From the NCBI GenBank assembly GCA_004340125.1, contig SLUK01000010.1, forward strand, positions 65,037 to 129,036: DNA of 64,000 bases, given 5' to 3'. Shown one piece after another: positions 17,279 to 25,932 of this stretch. The position numbers and the translations under genes are program-made. The first letter of the stretch is position 1; each line of letters opens with the position of its first letter. The notes below the pieces were generated by a model. It did no database searches. It saw nothing but the letters and a program-made list of their open reading frames with translations, and was not told where the DNA came from. The stretch comes from Harryflintia acetispora. GTDB taxonomy: Bacteria; Bacillota; Clostridia; Oscillospirales; Ruminococcaceae.

Positions 17279-18154
17279 TCAGCCGAGCAGCATGCGCTGG
17301 ATCGCGTGCCCGCTCAAAAGCTCGACAATGCCGATCACCGTCACGACCGAGCCAAGCGCCAGGGTATACCACGCGAAATATTTAAACTTGTCGGTGCGCA
17401 CCACCCACTGCACCATCTTGATGGCGATGATCCCGAAGACCACGGCGGCCGCCACCCCGATGAGCACCGGCACGAGCGGCAGCTCAAAGCTGCCGGACCC
17501 CAGCGCCTCGCCGAGCTCGAGCACATTGGCGCCGAGCACCGCGGGGATCCCCATGATGAAGGAGAAGGTCACCGCGTACTGGCGGTCGAGCCCCATCAGC
17601 ATGCCGGCGGCCACCGTCGACCCCGAGCGCGAGACCCCGGGCAGCGGGGCGATCCCCTGTGCGACTCCGATCACGAGCGCGTCGCGAAAGCGCATCTCCC
17701 GCGCCGTCTTGCGCCCCTTTCGGGAGCGGTCGGCCAGGGTGAGCAGGATTCCGGTCACGATCAGGCAGAGCCCCTCGACGGTGATGTCGTTGTCGCTCGA
17801 GAGCGATGCGTAAAAATCCTTAAAGAGGATGAAAAAGCAAAGCGGCAGCAGCGAGACGATCAGCAGCAGGATCATCCGCTGGCTGGGATTCGCCTGGCTG
17901 AGCCTGAACCTGCCCGTGAAAATCTCCCCGAGCATGTGGAAGAACTCGACGACCAGCTCGAGGATGGTCTTCCAGAACGCGATGAAAACCGCGATCAGCG
18001 TGCCAAGGTGGAGCAGCACGGTGAAGAGCAGCCCGCTCTCCCCCGACAGCCCGGTAAAGTACTGGAAGATGGACAGGTGCCCGGAACTGGAGATGGGCAG
18101 AAACTCGGTCAATCCCTGCAGCGCGCCCTGCAAAAGGGCCTGTAATCCGCTCAA
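17279..18154 (-). CDS. uppP: Undecaprenyl-diphosphatase UppP (BacA)
   Basis: A membrane enzyme of ~291 residues that dephosphorylates undecaprenyl pyrophosphate to recycle the peptidoglycan lipid carrier; BacA overproduction gives bacitracin resistance. Both catalytic motifs are present: TEFLPISSSGH near the N-terminus and PGVSRSGST at ~155-165. I prefer the TTG start at 18154 (AGAGAGG 8 bp upstream, giving MSGLQALLQGALQG), although a GTG at 18172 is possible. It lies between ylzJ and ftsK, a break in the usual tepA-ylzJ-spoIIIE order. Confidence 0.92.
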   Translation of the reverse strand: MSGLQALLQGALQGLTEFLPISSSGHLSIFQYFTGLSGESGLLFTVLLHLGTLIAVFIAFWKTILELVVEFFHMLGEIFTGRFRLSQANPSQRMILLLIVSLLPLCFFILFKDFYASLSSDNDITVEGLCLIVTGILLTLADRSRKGRKTAREMRFRDALVIGVAQGIAPLPGVSRSGSTVAAGMLMGLDRQYAVTFSFIMGIPAVLGANVLELGEALGSGSFELPLVPVLIGVAAAVVFGIIAIKMVQWVVRTDKFKYFAWYTLALGSVVTVIGIVELLSGHAIQRMLLG

Positions 18155-18207
18155 ATGAAGTACCTCTCTCACATATGTATTCCCGGGCCGCGGCCCGGTC
18201 AGAATAT

Positions 18208-18438
18208 TTATATTCCGTTTTTGGCCTGCTTACCACCCGGCCGGCGGTAGGTGGCGCCGGGTGAAAAGCGCTCGTCGAGATAGACGCGCGGGTCGGTCGA
18301 GACCACCTGGGTGATCTCGAGCCCCTCCCGCCCTTCACGTCCGAGCAGCATACCCCCCTCGAACTCGACGCAGGAGAGCTGCGGCTCTGTATCCGGCGGC
18401 AGCAGCTGCCAGAGCGGAGCGACGGAATGAAGGATCAT
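18208..18438 (-). CDS. YlzJ-like protein
   Basis: A 76-residue protein starting MILHSVAPLWQLLP, with the conserved YlzJ pattern (MIL...P followed by an ILGRE-like strand and ISTDPxxYL). Its ATG overlaps the tepA stop (ATGA), the same gene order as tepA-ylzJ-spoIIIE in Bacillus. The function of YlzJ is unknown. Confidence 0.75.
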   Translation of the reverse strand: MILHSVAPLWQLLPPDTEPQLSCVEFEGGMLLGREGREGLEITQVVSTDPRVYLDERFSPGATYRRPGGKQAKNGI

Positions 18439-19250
18439 TTTCCCTTCGCCCCCTTCTTTTTGGGTTCCTTTGCGGGCTCGTCTTCTTTCCCGGGCCCGTC
18501 CTCTTTTTTGGGGCCCAGCTCCTCGATCTGGCGGTAGAGCTCGGCCACCGCGTCGGCGAGCCCGCCCAGGGAGTCGATCAGCCCCTCCTCGACCGCCTTG
18601 TCCCCGTCGAGCACGGTGCCGATGTCCATCACCAGCTCGCCCGAGTTCATCATCAGCTGCTTGAAGCGGTCGGGGGAAATCTGCGAATTGTCGCAGACAA
18701 AACGGATGATCCGCTCCTGCATGCGGTCGAAATAGCTGAGCGTCTGCGGCACGCCGAGCACCAGCCCGTTCATGCGCACCGGATGGACGGTCATGGTTGC
18801 CGAGGGTGCGATGAAGGAATGCTTGGCGCTGACCGCCAGCGGCACCCCGATCGAATGCCCGCCCCCGAGCACCAGCGAGACGGTGGGCTTCTTCATCCCG
18901 GCGATCAGCTCGGCGATGGCGAGCCCCGCCTCCACGTCGCCCCCGACGGTGTTGAGGATGATGATCAGCCCCTCGACCTCGGGGTCCTGCTCGATGGCCA
19001 CCAGCTGGGGGATGACATGCTCGTACTTGGTGGTCTTGTTCTGCGAGGGGAGGATGTAATGCCCCTCCACCTGCCCGACGATGGTCAGGCAGTGGATGAC
19101 GTGCTTGCCCTTCGAGTGGGTGAGCGAGCCGGTCTCCACGATCTGCTCGCTCTGCTCCTTGGTTAAGGAAACGTCGTCCTGCTGCTCCTCGTCCTGCTGC
19201 TTATCCTCATTTTTGAGGGAATGGCTTTTTTTATCCTTCTCTTCTGCCAC
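18435..19250 (-). CDS. ClpP-family serine peptidase TepA (YmfB)
   Basis: A ~271-residue ClpP/crotonase-fold protein. It has a charged N-terminal extension (~1-50), then the ClpP-like core with the oxyanion-type motif NTVGGDVEAG and the nucleophile region LGGGHSIGVPLA. Bacillus TepA is a translocation-enhancing, ClpP-like protein at the same locus. The C-terminus is a Lys/Glu-rich tail. The GTG at 19248-19250 is chosen for its GGAGGTG 8 bp upstream; a TTG 15 bp earlier is an alternative. Confidence 0.88.
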   Translation of the reverse strand: MAEEKDKKSHSLKNEDKQQDEEQQDDVSLTKEQSEQIVETGSLTHSKGKHVIHCLTIVGQVEGHYILPSQNKTTKYEHVIPQLVAIEQDPEVEGLIIILNTVGGDVEAGLAIAELIAGMKKPTVSLVLGGGHSIGVPLAVSAKHSFIAPSATMTVHPVRMNGLVLGVPQTLSYFDRMQERIIRFVCDNSQISPDRFKQLMMNSGELVMDIGTVLDGDKAVEEGLIDSLGGLADAVAELYRQIEELGPKKEDGPGKEDEPAKEPKKKGAKGK

Positions 19251-19421
19251 GCGGCACACCTCCAATGCTGCCTCCCGGAGGGAAGCGCTTCACCGCTTAG
19301 TGTGCCAAGCGCGGGGCCGATTATGCCGCCCCAGGGAGGCAAAAAAGAGAGGCTGTCCAAAAAAATATTATACCGCAAAGAAGCCTTTGCGTCAAACAAA
19401 ACCCTTCCCTCCCGAGCGACA

Positions 19422-19450
19422 AAAAGGGCGGTTTCCCGCCCTTTTATGGC
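19422..19450. terminator. Bidirectional terminator
   Basis: AAAAGGGCGG (19422-19431) and CCGCCCTTTT (19436-19445) form a perfect 10-bp stem after the dCMP deaminase stop on the minus strand. Confidence 0.85.
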
Positions 19451-19459
19451 CCGTGTTTT

Positions 19460-19954
19460 TCAGTATCCGCGGTGGTCGGAGAGGGAATCGTCCTTGACCA
19501 CCCACTCGTCCATCACCACGTAGGTGCGATAGCTTTGCTTGTCGTCCCGCACGATGACCGTCGAGATCCCGGCGTTGATGATCAGCCGCCTGCACATCGA
19601 ACAGGGCAGCGCCCCGCGGGAATATTCCCCGGAGTCGTATTCGATCCCCACCAGGTAGAGGGTGCTGCCGATCATCTGGTCGCGCGGCGCGTTGATGATG
19701 GCGTTGGCCTCGGCATGGACCGACCGGCAGAGCTCATACCGTTCCCCGGCCGGCACGCCGAGCCGCTTGCGGGTGCAGTACCCAAGGTCGCTGCAGTTGG
19801 CCCGCCCGCGCGGCGCGCCGACATATCCGGTGGCAATGATCGCATCGTTTTGCACGATGATCGCCCCGAAGTTGCGGCGCAGGCAGGTGCCCCGGCTGGC
19901 CACCGTCTCGGCGATGTCCAAATAATAGTTGATCTTGTCTCTGCGCTCCGGCAC
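19460..19954 (-). CDS. dCMP/cytidine deaminase family protein (ComEB-like)
   Basis: A 164-residue zinc deaminase that most likely converts dCMP to dUMP for dTTP synthesis. The zinc motifs are HAEAN (~90) and PCSMC (~120), with the nucleotide-binding block GYVGAPRGRANC typical of ComEB/dCMP deaminases. The GTG at 19952-19954 is preceded by GGAGG with 8-bp spacing; this fits the family N-terminus (RRDKINYYLDIAETVASRG) better than longer readings. It is divergent from rsmA. Confidence 0.9.
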   Translation of the reverse strand: MPERRDKINYYLDIAETVASRGTCLRRNFGAIIVQNDAIIATGYVGAPRGRANCSDLGYCTRKRLGVPAGERYELCRSVHAEANAIINAPRDQMIGSTLYLVGIEYDSGEYSRGALPCSMCRRLIINAGISTVIVRDDKQSYRTYVVMDEWVVKDDSLSDHRGY

Positions 19955-20056
19955 AAAAATCGCCTCCGTTCGTCTTATACAGCGCTTTTTCGCTGCCTTT
20001 TTTATCATCATATAATAAACGAAGCCCACATGCAAACAAAATCGTCCAATTTATGC

Positions 20057-20062
20057 TATAAT
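20057..20062 (+). promoter_or_regulatory. Extended -10 promoter of rsmA
   Basis: TGCTATAAT (TATAAT at 20057-20062) is an extended -10 box about 45 bp upstream of the rsmA start. No clear -35 is present. Confidence 0.5.
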
Positions 20063-20107
20063 TAAAAAAATCGTCACATTCGGTTCATGAAAATTCGGAG
20101 GACAGAT

Positions 20108-20971
20108 ATGCCAAACCTTTCCAACATCGGGGTGATCCGCGAGGTGCTCGCCCGCCATGGCTTCACCTTTTCCAAGGCGCTGGGGCAAAATTTTCTCATC
20201 AACCCCTCGGTCTGCCCGCGCATGGCCGAGGCCGCCCACGCCGCGCCGGGATACGGAATCCTCGAGATCGGCGCCGGGATCGGGGTGCTGACCGCCGAGC
20301 TGGCCGCGCGCGCCGAGCGGGTGGTCTGCGTGGAAATTGACGGGCGGCTGCTGCCAGTGCTGGAGGAAACCCTGTCCGATTTCGACAACGTCGAAATCGT
20401 TAACGGGGACGTGCTCAAGGTCGACCTGCACGCCCTGATCCGCGAGCGGTTCGCGGGGCTGCAAGTCGCGGTGGCGGCAAACCTGCCCTACTACATCACC
20501 TCGCCCATCGTGATGAAGCTGCTCGAGGAGCGCCTGCCCATCGAGTCGATCACCGTGATGGTGCAAAAGGAGGCGGCAACCCGCCTGTGCGCCGCGCCCG
20601 GCGAGCGGGCCTGCGGGGCCGTCTCGCTGGCGGTGCAGTACTACAGCTCTCCCGAAATCCTCTTCCCGGTCTCCCGCGGGTCCTTCCTGCCCGCGCCGAA
20701 TGTGGACAGCTGCGTCATCCGTCTGACCCTGCGCAGGGAAGCGCCCATCGCGCTGGAAAACGAGGCGTTTTTCTTTTCCGTGGTGCGCGCCGCCTTTTCC
20801 CAGCGGCGCAAGACCATCCTCAACACCCTGAGCAGCGGCCTAAAAATCCCCAAGGGCGAGCTCGGCCCCCTCCTGGAGGAATGCCGCGTCTCCCCTTCTG
20901 CGCGTGCCGAGGCGCTCACCCTCGAGCAGTTCGGCGCGCTGGCCAACGCCCTGTACGCGTACCGGCACTAG
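20108..20971 (+). CDS. rsmA: 16S rRNA adenine(1518/1519)-N6-dimethyltransferase RsmA (KsgA)
   Basis: A 287-residue SAM-dependent methyltransferase that dimethylates two adenosines at the 3' end of 16S rRNA during 30S maturation. Motifs: KALGQNFLIN at ~20, EIGAGIGVLT (SAM binding, ~55), NLPYYITSP (catalytic NLPY, ~125), and the C-terminal helical domain with FSQRRKTILNTL. The ATG at 20108 is chosen over an upstream ATG because GGAGG lies 6 bp before it. Its TAG stop shares the four bases CTAG with the stop of the convergent pentapeptide gene. Confidence 0.95.
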   Translation: MPNLSNIGVIREVLARHGFTFSKALGQNFLINPSVCPRMAEAAHAAPGYGILEIGAGIGVLTAELAARAERVVCVEIDGRLLPVLEETLSDFDNVEIVNGDVLKVDLHALIRERFAGLQVAVAANLPYYITSPIVMKLLEERLPIESITVMVQKEAATRLCAAPGERACGAVSLAVQYYSSPEILFPVSRGSFLPAPNVDSCVIRLTLRREAPIALENEAFFFSVVRAAFSQRRKTILNTLSSGLKIPKGELGPLLEECRVSPSARAEALTLEQFGALANALYAYRH

Positions 20972-21789
20972 CCCTCCCAGCCGGCTGGACGGCGCAGCCT
21001 TGGCGGCAGGCGGGTGGTCTTGTCCCCCTTGGCGGCGGCCAGCTGCCCCTGGGTGAGGAAGCACGCTTCATGCAGGTCCGCCCCGCGCAGGTCGCAGTCC
21101 CGCAGGTCGGCCCCGCAGAGGTTGGCCCCATAGAGATTGCAGTCCCGCAGGTCGGCGGCGATCAGCAGCGCCATGCTCATATCCCGCCCGCAAAGGCTCT
21201 GCCCGCGCAGGCTGCGCCCGGCATAATCCATCCGCTTCCTGCCAGGCGCCGCCGGGCCCGCCTCCCTGCAGACGAGCGCCCCGGCGCTTTGCAGCACCCG
21301 GCTGACCCGTCTGTGATATTCTCCGAGGCCGGGAGAAGGCTGCCGCGCCAGCTCGTCGCCCTCGGCAATCAGCGCCGCAGCCTCCTCCCAGAGGGAATGC
21401 GCGGGTAACAGGGAGAGCGTCTCGCCCAGCAGCCAGAGCATCTGGTGCAGCCGGTAAACGGCGAGGAAGCGCGCGAACAGCGCGTCTTTCAGCGCCGGGT
21501 CGCTTCGCCAGTCCCGGCCGGGATAGTACCCGCTCACCCGCTGGCCGGCTCCGAAGCAGTCGAAGGCCATGCAGCCGTGCAGCCCCTTTTGCCCCAGCCG
21601 CGCATGGACGGCGCAGCGAAAGTCCCCGCCGAGGTAGCGGCAGGGCTCCCCTGCCGCCTTGTCCGCGGGGAACCCGTCGCAGCGGGAGAAGGCCAGGGCG
21701 GCGCAGCACAGGCCCTGACAGCTTTTGCAGTCGATCGCAAGCCGTGCGCTGAGCTGTGGACACGGGTCCGGGCGGTGGATCCCCCTCAT
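20968..21789 (-). CDS. Cysteine-rich pentapeptide-repeat protein
   Basis: A 273-residue protein. The N-terminal third has many conserved cysteines (CKSCQGLCCAAL, PCRYLG, FRCAVH, CMAFDCFGAGQ) of the kind seen in a Firmicutes/Actinobacteria pentapeptide family. The middle is helical. The C-terminal part has pentapeptide repeats (DLRDCNLYGANLCGADLRDC), which form a right-handed beta-helix. The cysteines may bind metal or an Fe-S cluster, though this is not shown. The ATG at 21787-21789 has GAGGAGG upstream. Confidence 0.8.
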   Translation of the reverse strand: MRGIHRPDPCPQLSARLAIDCKSCQGLCCAALAFSRCDGFPADKAAGEPCRYLGGDFRCAVHARLGQKGLHGCMAFDCFGAGQRVSGYYPGRDWRSDPALKDALFARFLAVYRLHQMLWLLGETLSLLPAHSLWEEAAALIAEGDELARQPSPGLGEYHRRVSRVLQSAGALVCREAGPAAPGRKRMDYAGRSLRGQSLCGRDMSMALLIAADLRDCNLYGANLCGADLRDCDLRGADLHEACFLTQGQLAAAKGDKTTRLPPRLRRPAGWEG

Positions 21790-21975
21790 TTGGTGCCCTC
21801 CTCTCGAAGAATTTTTTTCAGTATAACACATCCGCACAAAAAACACACCGGCAACCCGGAGCATTGAGGCCCCGGCGTCGCCGGTGTATTTTTAATGGAA
21901 TAAGCATGATCCATGCGGGCCGCTTGCGGGGCCCGCGGGCAGGGAAGCCAACGCCCGACGTCACAGCGGCCGGTT

Positions 21976-22236
21976 TTAATCTTCCATGCCCAGAAGCCAA
22001 AGGACGGAAACGCCCAACACCCTGGAAAAGGCGACCAGCTGCTTGTCAGTCACGGCGGAGAGGCCCTGCTCGATCTTTCCCACCGAGCTGAAGGTCAGCT
22101 CGATCCCCTCCTCACGCAGCTTTGCGCTCACCTGGCTTTGGGTCGCCGGCGGCTTGAGCGCCAAACGCGCCTGCCGGATGCGGTCGCCCACCAGGTTGCG
22201 GTCGCCCACCATCCTGGTGCTTAAAACTCCTTTCAT
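21976..22236 (-). CDS. Small XRE-family transcriptional regulator
   Basis: An 86-residue HTH protein: VGDRIRQARLALKPPATQSQ, then a recognition helix region (ELTFSSVGKIEQGLSAVTDK) and a short C-terminal helix ending LLGMED. The ATG at 22234-22236 is preceded by AGGTGGGG. A longer in-frame reading exists upstream but lacks a ribosome-binding site. A promoter lies at 22413-22442. The target is unknown. Confidence 0.8.
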   Translation of the reverse strand: MKGVLSTRMVGDRNLVGDRIRQARLALKPPATQSQVSAKLREEGIELTFSSVGKIEQGLSAVTDKQLVAFSRVLGVSVLWLLGMED

Positions 22237-22638
22237 TTTAACCCCACCTACACTATATTTGTTTATCCGCCGGGGCCCTCCCAAAAGACAGCTAAAATCC
22301 AAAGGGCGCCTCTTTGCCGGCGGAACAAACCGATATTTCTTCGTCCGGGCGGTTCCTACCTCCGGTCCGGACCAGGAAAAAGTATCCCCCATCGCTTCTT
22401 CCTTCTGTGGGTATACTACAACAATTATGGGTCGATTGTCAAGGAAGCGACCTCCCGCAAACCGCTTGACGGTGCGCCTCGCGTGGGGTGCGAGCTAATT
22501 TCTTAGCAAATATTGGTCAGCCCAAAGTGCAAACTTTGCCACCCCTGTAAAGCGAGGCTCCCTTTTGCGCCCCGGCGTCCATCGGCCCATGCGCTTTCCG
22601 GGTTTGCCCTTTAGGGCCTGCCGCCGGCCACAAAACAC
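22237..22638. other. Intergenic spacer upstream of the XRE gene
   Basis: About 400 bp with no gene. It contains the XRE promoter (22413-22442) and a ~175-bp leader; the rest, up to the M23-gene terminator, shows no other recognisable element. Confidence 0.5.
22413..22442 (-). promoter_or_regulatory. Promoter of the XRE gene
   Basis: On the minus strand TTGACA (22437-22442) and TAGTAT (22413-22418) are 18 bp apart. Confidence 0.5.
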
Positions 22639-22677
22639 AAAAAAAATCCCGCCGCGGCAAATATCGCCGCGGCGGGA
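22639..22677 (-). terminator. Terminator of the M23 peptidase gene
   Basis: TCCCGCCGCGGC (22647-22658) and GCCGCGGCGGGA (22666-22677) form a perfect 12-bp stem; on the minus strand TTTTTTTTGTG follows. Confidence 0.92.
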
Positions 22678-22691
22678 CGCCAGACAGAAAA

Positions 22692-24401
22692 TCACGGGAG
22701 GTATCCCATCGGGTTCACCTTGCTTCCGCCTACCCGTATCTCAAAGTGGCAGTGGTTGCCCGTCGAATTGCCGGTGCTGCCCACATAGCCGATGACCTGC
22801 CCTTGCTCCACCGTCTCCCCGACGCCAACCGCCAGGGCGCTCATATGCGCGTAGAGGGTCTGCACGCCGTCGCCGTGATTGATCATCACATGCCGGCCGT
22901 ACCCGCTGGCGGAATAGGTCGCCATCACCACCGTGCCGGGCGCGGAGGCGATAATCGGCGAGCCGTAGGGCGCCGCGATGTCGATCGCCCCGTGCCCGTA
23001 GTAGCCATAGTAGCCGTTGGAGACATAGGCCCTCGCGCTCACCACCGGCCAGACGAAGTTGGAGGACACGGTGCCCGAGGAGTAGACCCCCGGCGTCTGG
23101 GCGAAGAGCTTGGTCCCGACCGAGACCTGCTCGCTGACCGCCTCGCGCAGCGGGGTGCGGCTCAGCACATTGCGCTCGGTCTCCACGTCGTCCACGTAGG
23201 TCACCGAGGCGCGCACCCGCGCGAGACCATTCTCGCCCTCGCGGGTCACCTTGCGCTGGCCCTTGAGCAGCGAACTATCCTCGCTCGTCTCGGTGGAGTA
23301 GGGGATCTCCTCCTCGTAGGTTTCGACCCGGCTGATCTTCACCGACATATAGGGCTGCGCCCGGTCCACCACCACCTCATCCCCGATCAGGAGGGATTCC
23401 TCGATCCCGGGGTTGTTGCGCAGCAGCTGGCGCAGCGGGATGCCGAAGCGTTCGGCGATCAGCGACGGGGAGTCCCCCGCCTCGACGGTGTAAACCACCT
23501 CGCCCTGCACCTCGCGGTCGATCAGGGAGCCGATGGTCTCCCCATCCACCACGCGGCCCTCGGGGTAGAGCCCCTCGACCACCTTGACGCTCCGCACGAA
23601 GCTCACCGTTTCGGTCGGGTCGTCGGTCCGGTAACGGTCCTGCAGCCCGGCCAGCAGGGTGGGCAAGGTGTTCTTCTGCGCCACCGCGCCGATCAGGCTG
23701 CCGTCCACATAGAGGCCGAAGGCCTCTGTGATGTCGTTGTCCGAGGCGGCGATGATCTTGTCGCTCAGGGCGTACTCGTCCAGCAGCGGGTCGCTCTCCC
23801 CGACCGGGATCAGCTCGAAATTCGCGCTGAAGTCGATCGGGGTCCCCTGCTGGGAGCCCTGCAGCTTGGCCTCGACCTGGCTGACCGCCCGGTCGTAGAC
23901 CGCCTCGTTTTTAATCAGTCCCACCGTCTCGCCGGCATAGGCCACCCGCAGCGCATACTGCTGCCGTCCCACCAGCTGCACATTCTGCCACAGCAGCAGG
24001 ATGGCCGCGATGGGCAGCGCCAGGTTGACGATAGTGCGCAGCAGCGGGAAGAGCTGGCGCAGCAGCTCAAGGCCGGCGCGCCCGAAGGTGCGCAGCCCCT
24101 CGCGCCCCCGGCCGGAGCGCATCTGTTCGGCGGCGACGCGCACCGAACCAAAGGTGCGCCCCGCCCGCAGACGCTGCCGCTGCAGCGAACGGCGCAGCCG
24201 GTGCAGAAGGTGGGAAAGCGCCGGCGGGAGCGCGCGTGCAAAGTCAATCAGGCGCAGCTCGGCCCGGCGCACATGTCGCGAGACGAAGCGCACCACGCCC
24301 TCAAGCAGCTCCTGGGTAAAGAGACCGACCAGATAACAGTACTTATAAACGATCGCGTAAAGCAGGACCGCTATTTTTTCGAGTAGTTCTCTTGCGCTCA
24401 T
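22692..24401 (-). CDS. Membrane-anchored M23 peptidase with LysM and G5 domains
   Basis: A 569-residue cell-wall endopeptidase. The N-terminal ~120 residues are basic and cytoplasmic, followed by a membrane helix (~122-140). A LysM motif (YTVEAGDSPSLIAERFGIPL, ~305-350) and a G5 domain (~355-430) come before the M23/LytM domain (~455-569). The M23 zinc ligands are in GHGAIDIAAPYG, and the HxH motif is in GNHCHFEIRV; the metalloprotease therefore looks active. It probably cuts peptidoglycan cross-links, as SpoIIQ/DipM-like proteins do. The ATG at 24401 has GGAGGAG upstream; an ATG 12 bp earlier is possible. Transcription ends at a strong terminator. Confidence 0.9.
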   Translation of the reverse strand: MSARELLEKIAVLLYAIVYKYCYLVGLFTQELLEGVVRFVSRHVRRAELRLIDFARALPPALSHLLHRLRRSLQRQRLRAGRTFGSVRVAAEQMRSGRGREGLRTFGRAGLELLRQLFPLLRTIVNLALPIAAILLLWQNVQLVGRQQYALRVAYAGETVGLIKNEAVYDRAVSQVEAKLQGSQQGTPIDFSANFELIPVGESDPLLDEYALSDKIIAASDNDITEAFGLYVDGSLIGAVAQKNTLPTLLAGLQDRYRTDDPTETVSFVRSVKVVEGLYPEGRVVDGETIGSLIDREVQGEVVYTVEAGDSPSLIAERFGIPLRQLLRNNPGIEESLLIGDEVVVDRAQPYMSVKISRVETYEEEIPYSTETSEDSSLLKGQRKVTREGENGLARVRASVTYVDDVETERNVLSRTPLREAVSEQVSVGTKLFAQTPGVYSSGTVSSNFVWPVVSARAYVSNGYYGYYGHGAIDIAAPYGSPIIASAPGTVVMATYSASGYGRHVMINHGDGVQTLYAHMSALAVGVGETVEQGQVIGYVGSTGNSTGNHCHFEIRVGGSKVNPMGYLP

Positions 24402-24648
24402 CTTCTCCTCCATGCCGCCACCGTCATTGTCTCAAGCGCCGGCGCGTGTGACGCACATCCGGGAACCGGCCGTCCGTGCGGCATATTGGGTCGAAAAATT
24501 TGGCCGCCCGCGCGGCCGGATGTTTTGCGGGGATGTATCAGGATCGCACAGCAAATTTTCACAGGGGGCCCGGGCCGTTCCGGGGGGCTTACGAACCCCG
24601 GCATCATAGCATACCGGCGGGGATGCTGTCAAACGGCGGGGAATGGGG

Positions 24649-25932
24649 TCACTTGAGCCCCAACGCCTTTTTAAGCGTCTTCTCGTTGTTGTGCACGTAA
24701 ATCTGCGAGGTCATTGAGATGTCGGCATGGCCGAGCACCTTCTGGATGGAATAGATGTCCACCCCGCGGTCGCGCAGCAGCGTGCCATAAGTGTGGCGCA
24801 GCTCGTGCGGATTGAGGATCGGGACGTTCGGGTGGCGGCGGGCAAACGCCTCCATAAAGGGGCGGTAGGTGCGCCGCGACCAGTTGTTGGGGGAGTTAAT
24901 CTCCCCATAGCGGTTCGGGAAGACGAAGGGCGAGGTCTGCGGCAGGGAGGCCAATATCCTTTTCAGCTCGCTGTCAAACGGGATGGCCCGCACGCTGGTC
25001 TTGGTCTTGGGCGGCCCGATGAGCACCTTATCGTGCACATCCGCCGCCGCGCGGGAGATGTGGATGATGCCGCCCCGGAAATCGATGTCCTTCCACATCA
25101 GCGCCACCAGCTCGCCGCGGCGCATGCCGGTCTTGAGCAGGGTGATGATCGACGCGCCCTTGGGATGGGTCTTGGCAAAGTCGATAAGCGTCTGCGCCTC
25201 GCGCTTTGAATAGACCCGCTTCGGACGGCAGGGAAGCCCCGGCGGGGTGGGGATGTTGCGCACCGGATTGCTCTGGCAGATCCCGTTGTCCACCGCACGG
25301 TCGAAGATGGCATAGACCACCGCCTTGACCTTGCGCATGGTGGAATCCGAATAGATCTGGGCCTCGGTCATCAGGGCGTTCTGGATGTCCAGCGGGGTGA
25401 TGTCCCGCACCGGCGTGTCCTCGAAATGCCGGTTGAGGTGGTTAAACACGATGTTGCGGTAGGTGACGTGGTAGGTGTTGGGCCTCACGCGGCCCCGTTT
25501 ATAGGTCTCCAGCCAGAGCGCGCTCCACTCGGAAAAGCTGACGTCCTTGCTCGGCAGGTCCTGCAGCTGGACGGGGACGCTGGAAGAGACATAGTTATAC
25601 TTGCCGTCCTCCAGCAGTTCCTCGATCCCCTCCGGATCGGGAACGACGACCCTGGTGTTGGTGAGCTCTTCTTTGGCGGGGGCGGAGATGATCCGAAAAC
25701 GTCGGCCAATGTAGGAGAACTGGCTTTCAAATTCGAACAGCTGCTGCCGGCGCAGCATGGACATAAAATCGATGTAGGATACGCCTTTCTTGCTTCGGCG
25801 GGCGGGCTTGTAATGCGTGTAACACAGGCGGTATTCCCGGGTGACGTGCATGGGCACATAGCTCGGGAGCAGCGAGGACCTCTTTACGCTCAAATTCAGA
25901 GAGCTCGCTATGCGGTTTTTGATCTCGGCCAT
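24649..25932 (-). CDS. Lone tyrosine recombinase/integrase; candidate promoter invertase
   Basis: A 427-residue site-specific recombinase. All catalytic elements are visible: TGMRRGELVALMW (Arg I), the Lys-containing GPPKTKTSVR, HELRHTYGTLL (His-x-x-Arg), LGHADISMTSQIYVH (His and the Tyr nucleophile). A SAM-like DNA-binding core domain (~155-240, LETYKRGRVRPNTYHVTYRN) is preceded by an unusual ~150-residue N-terminal region with no family I recognise. No other phage gene, tRNA or attachment duplication is nearby, so it is not obviously part of a prophage. The inverted-repeat promoter switch 1.2 kb away makes an invertase role plausible. The start chosen is ATG 25932; an ATG at 25965 is possible. 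Confidence 0.88.
   Translation of the reverse strand: MAEIKNRIASSLNLSVKRSSLLPSYVPMHVTREYRLCYTHYKPARRSKKGVSYIDFMSMLRRQQLFEFESQFSYIGRRFRIISAPAKEELTNTRVVVPDPEGIEELLEDGKYNYVSSSVPVQLQDLPSKDVSFSEWSALWLETYKRGRVRPNTYHVTYRNIVFNHLNRHFEDTPVRDITPLDIQNALMTEAQIYSDSTMRKVKAVVYAIFDRAVDNGICQSNPVRNIPTPPGLPCRPKRVYSKREAQTLIDFAKTHPKGASIITLLKTGMRRGELVALMWKDIDFRGGIIHISRAAADVHDKVLIGPPKTKTSVRAIPFDSELKRILASLPQTSPFVFPNRYGEINSPNNWSRRTYRPFMEAFARRHPNVPILNPHELRHTYGTLLRDRGVDIYSIQKVLGHADISMTSQIYVHNNEKTLKKALGLK

Noticed and set aside
24649..25932. Prophage or integrative element
   Set aside because: Only the recombinase is present. No tRNA, attachment duplication, excisionase, capsid or conjugation gene was found on either side.
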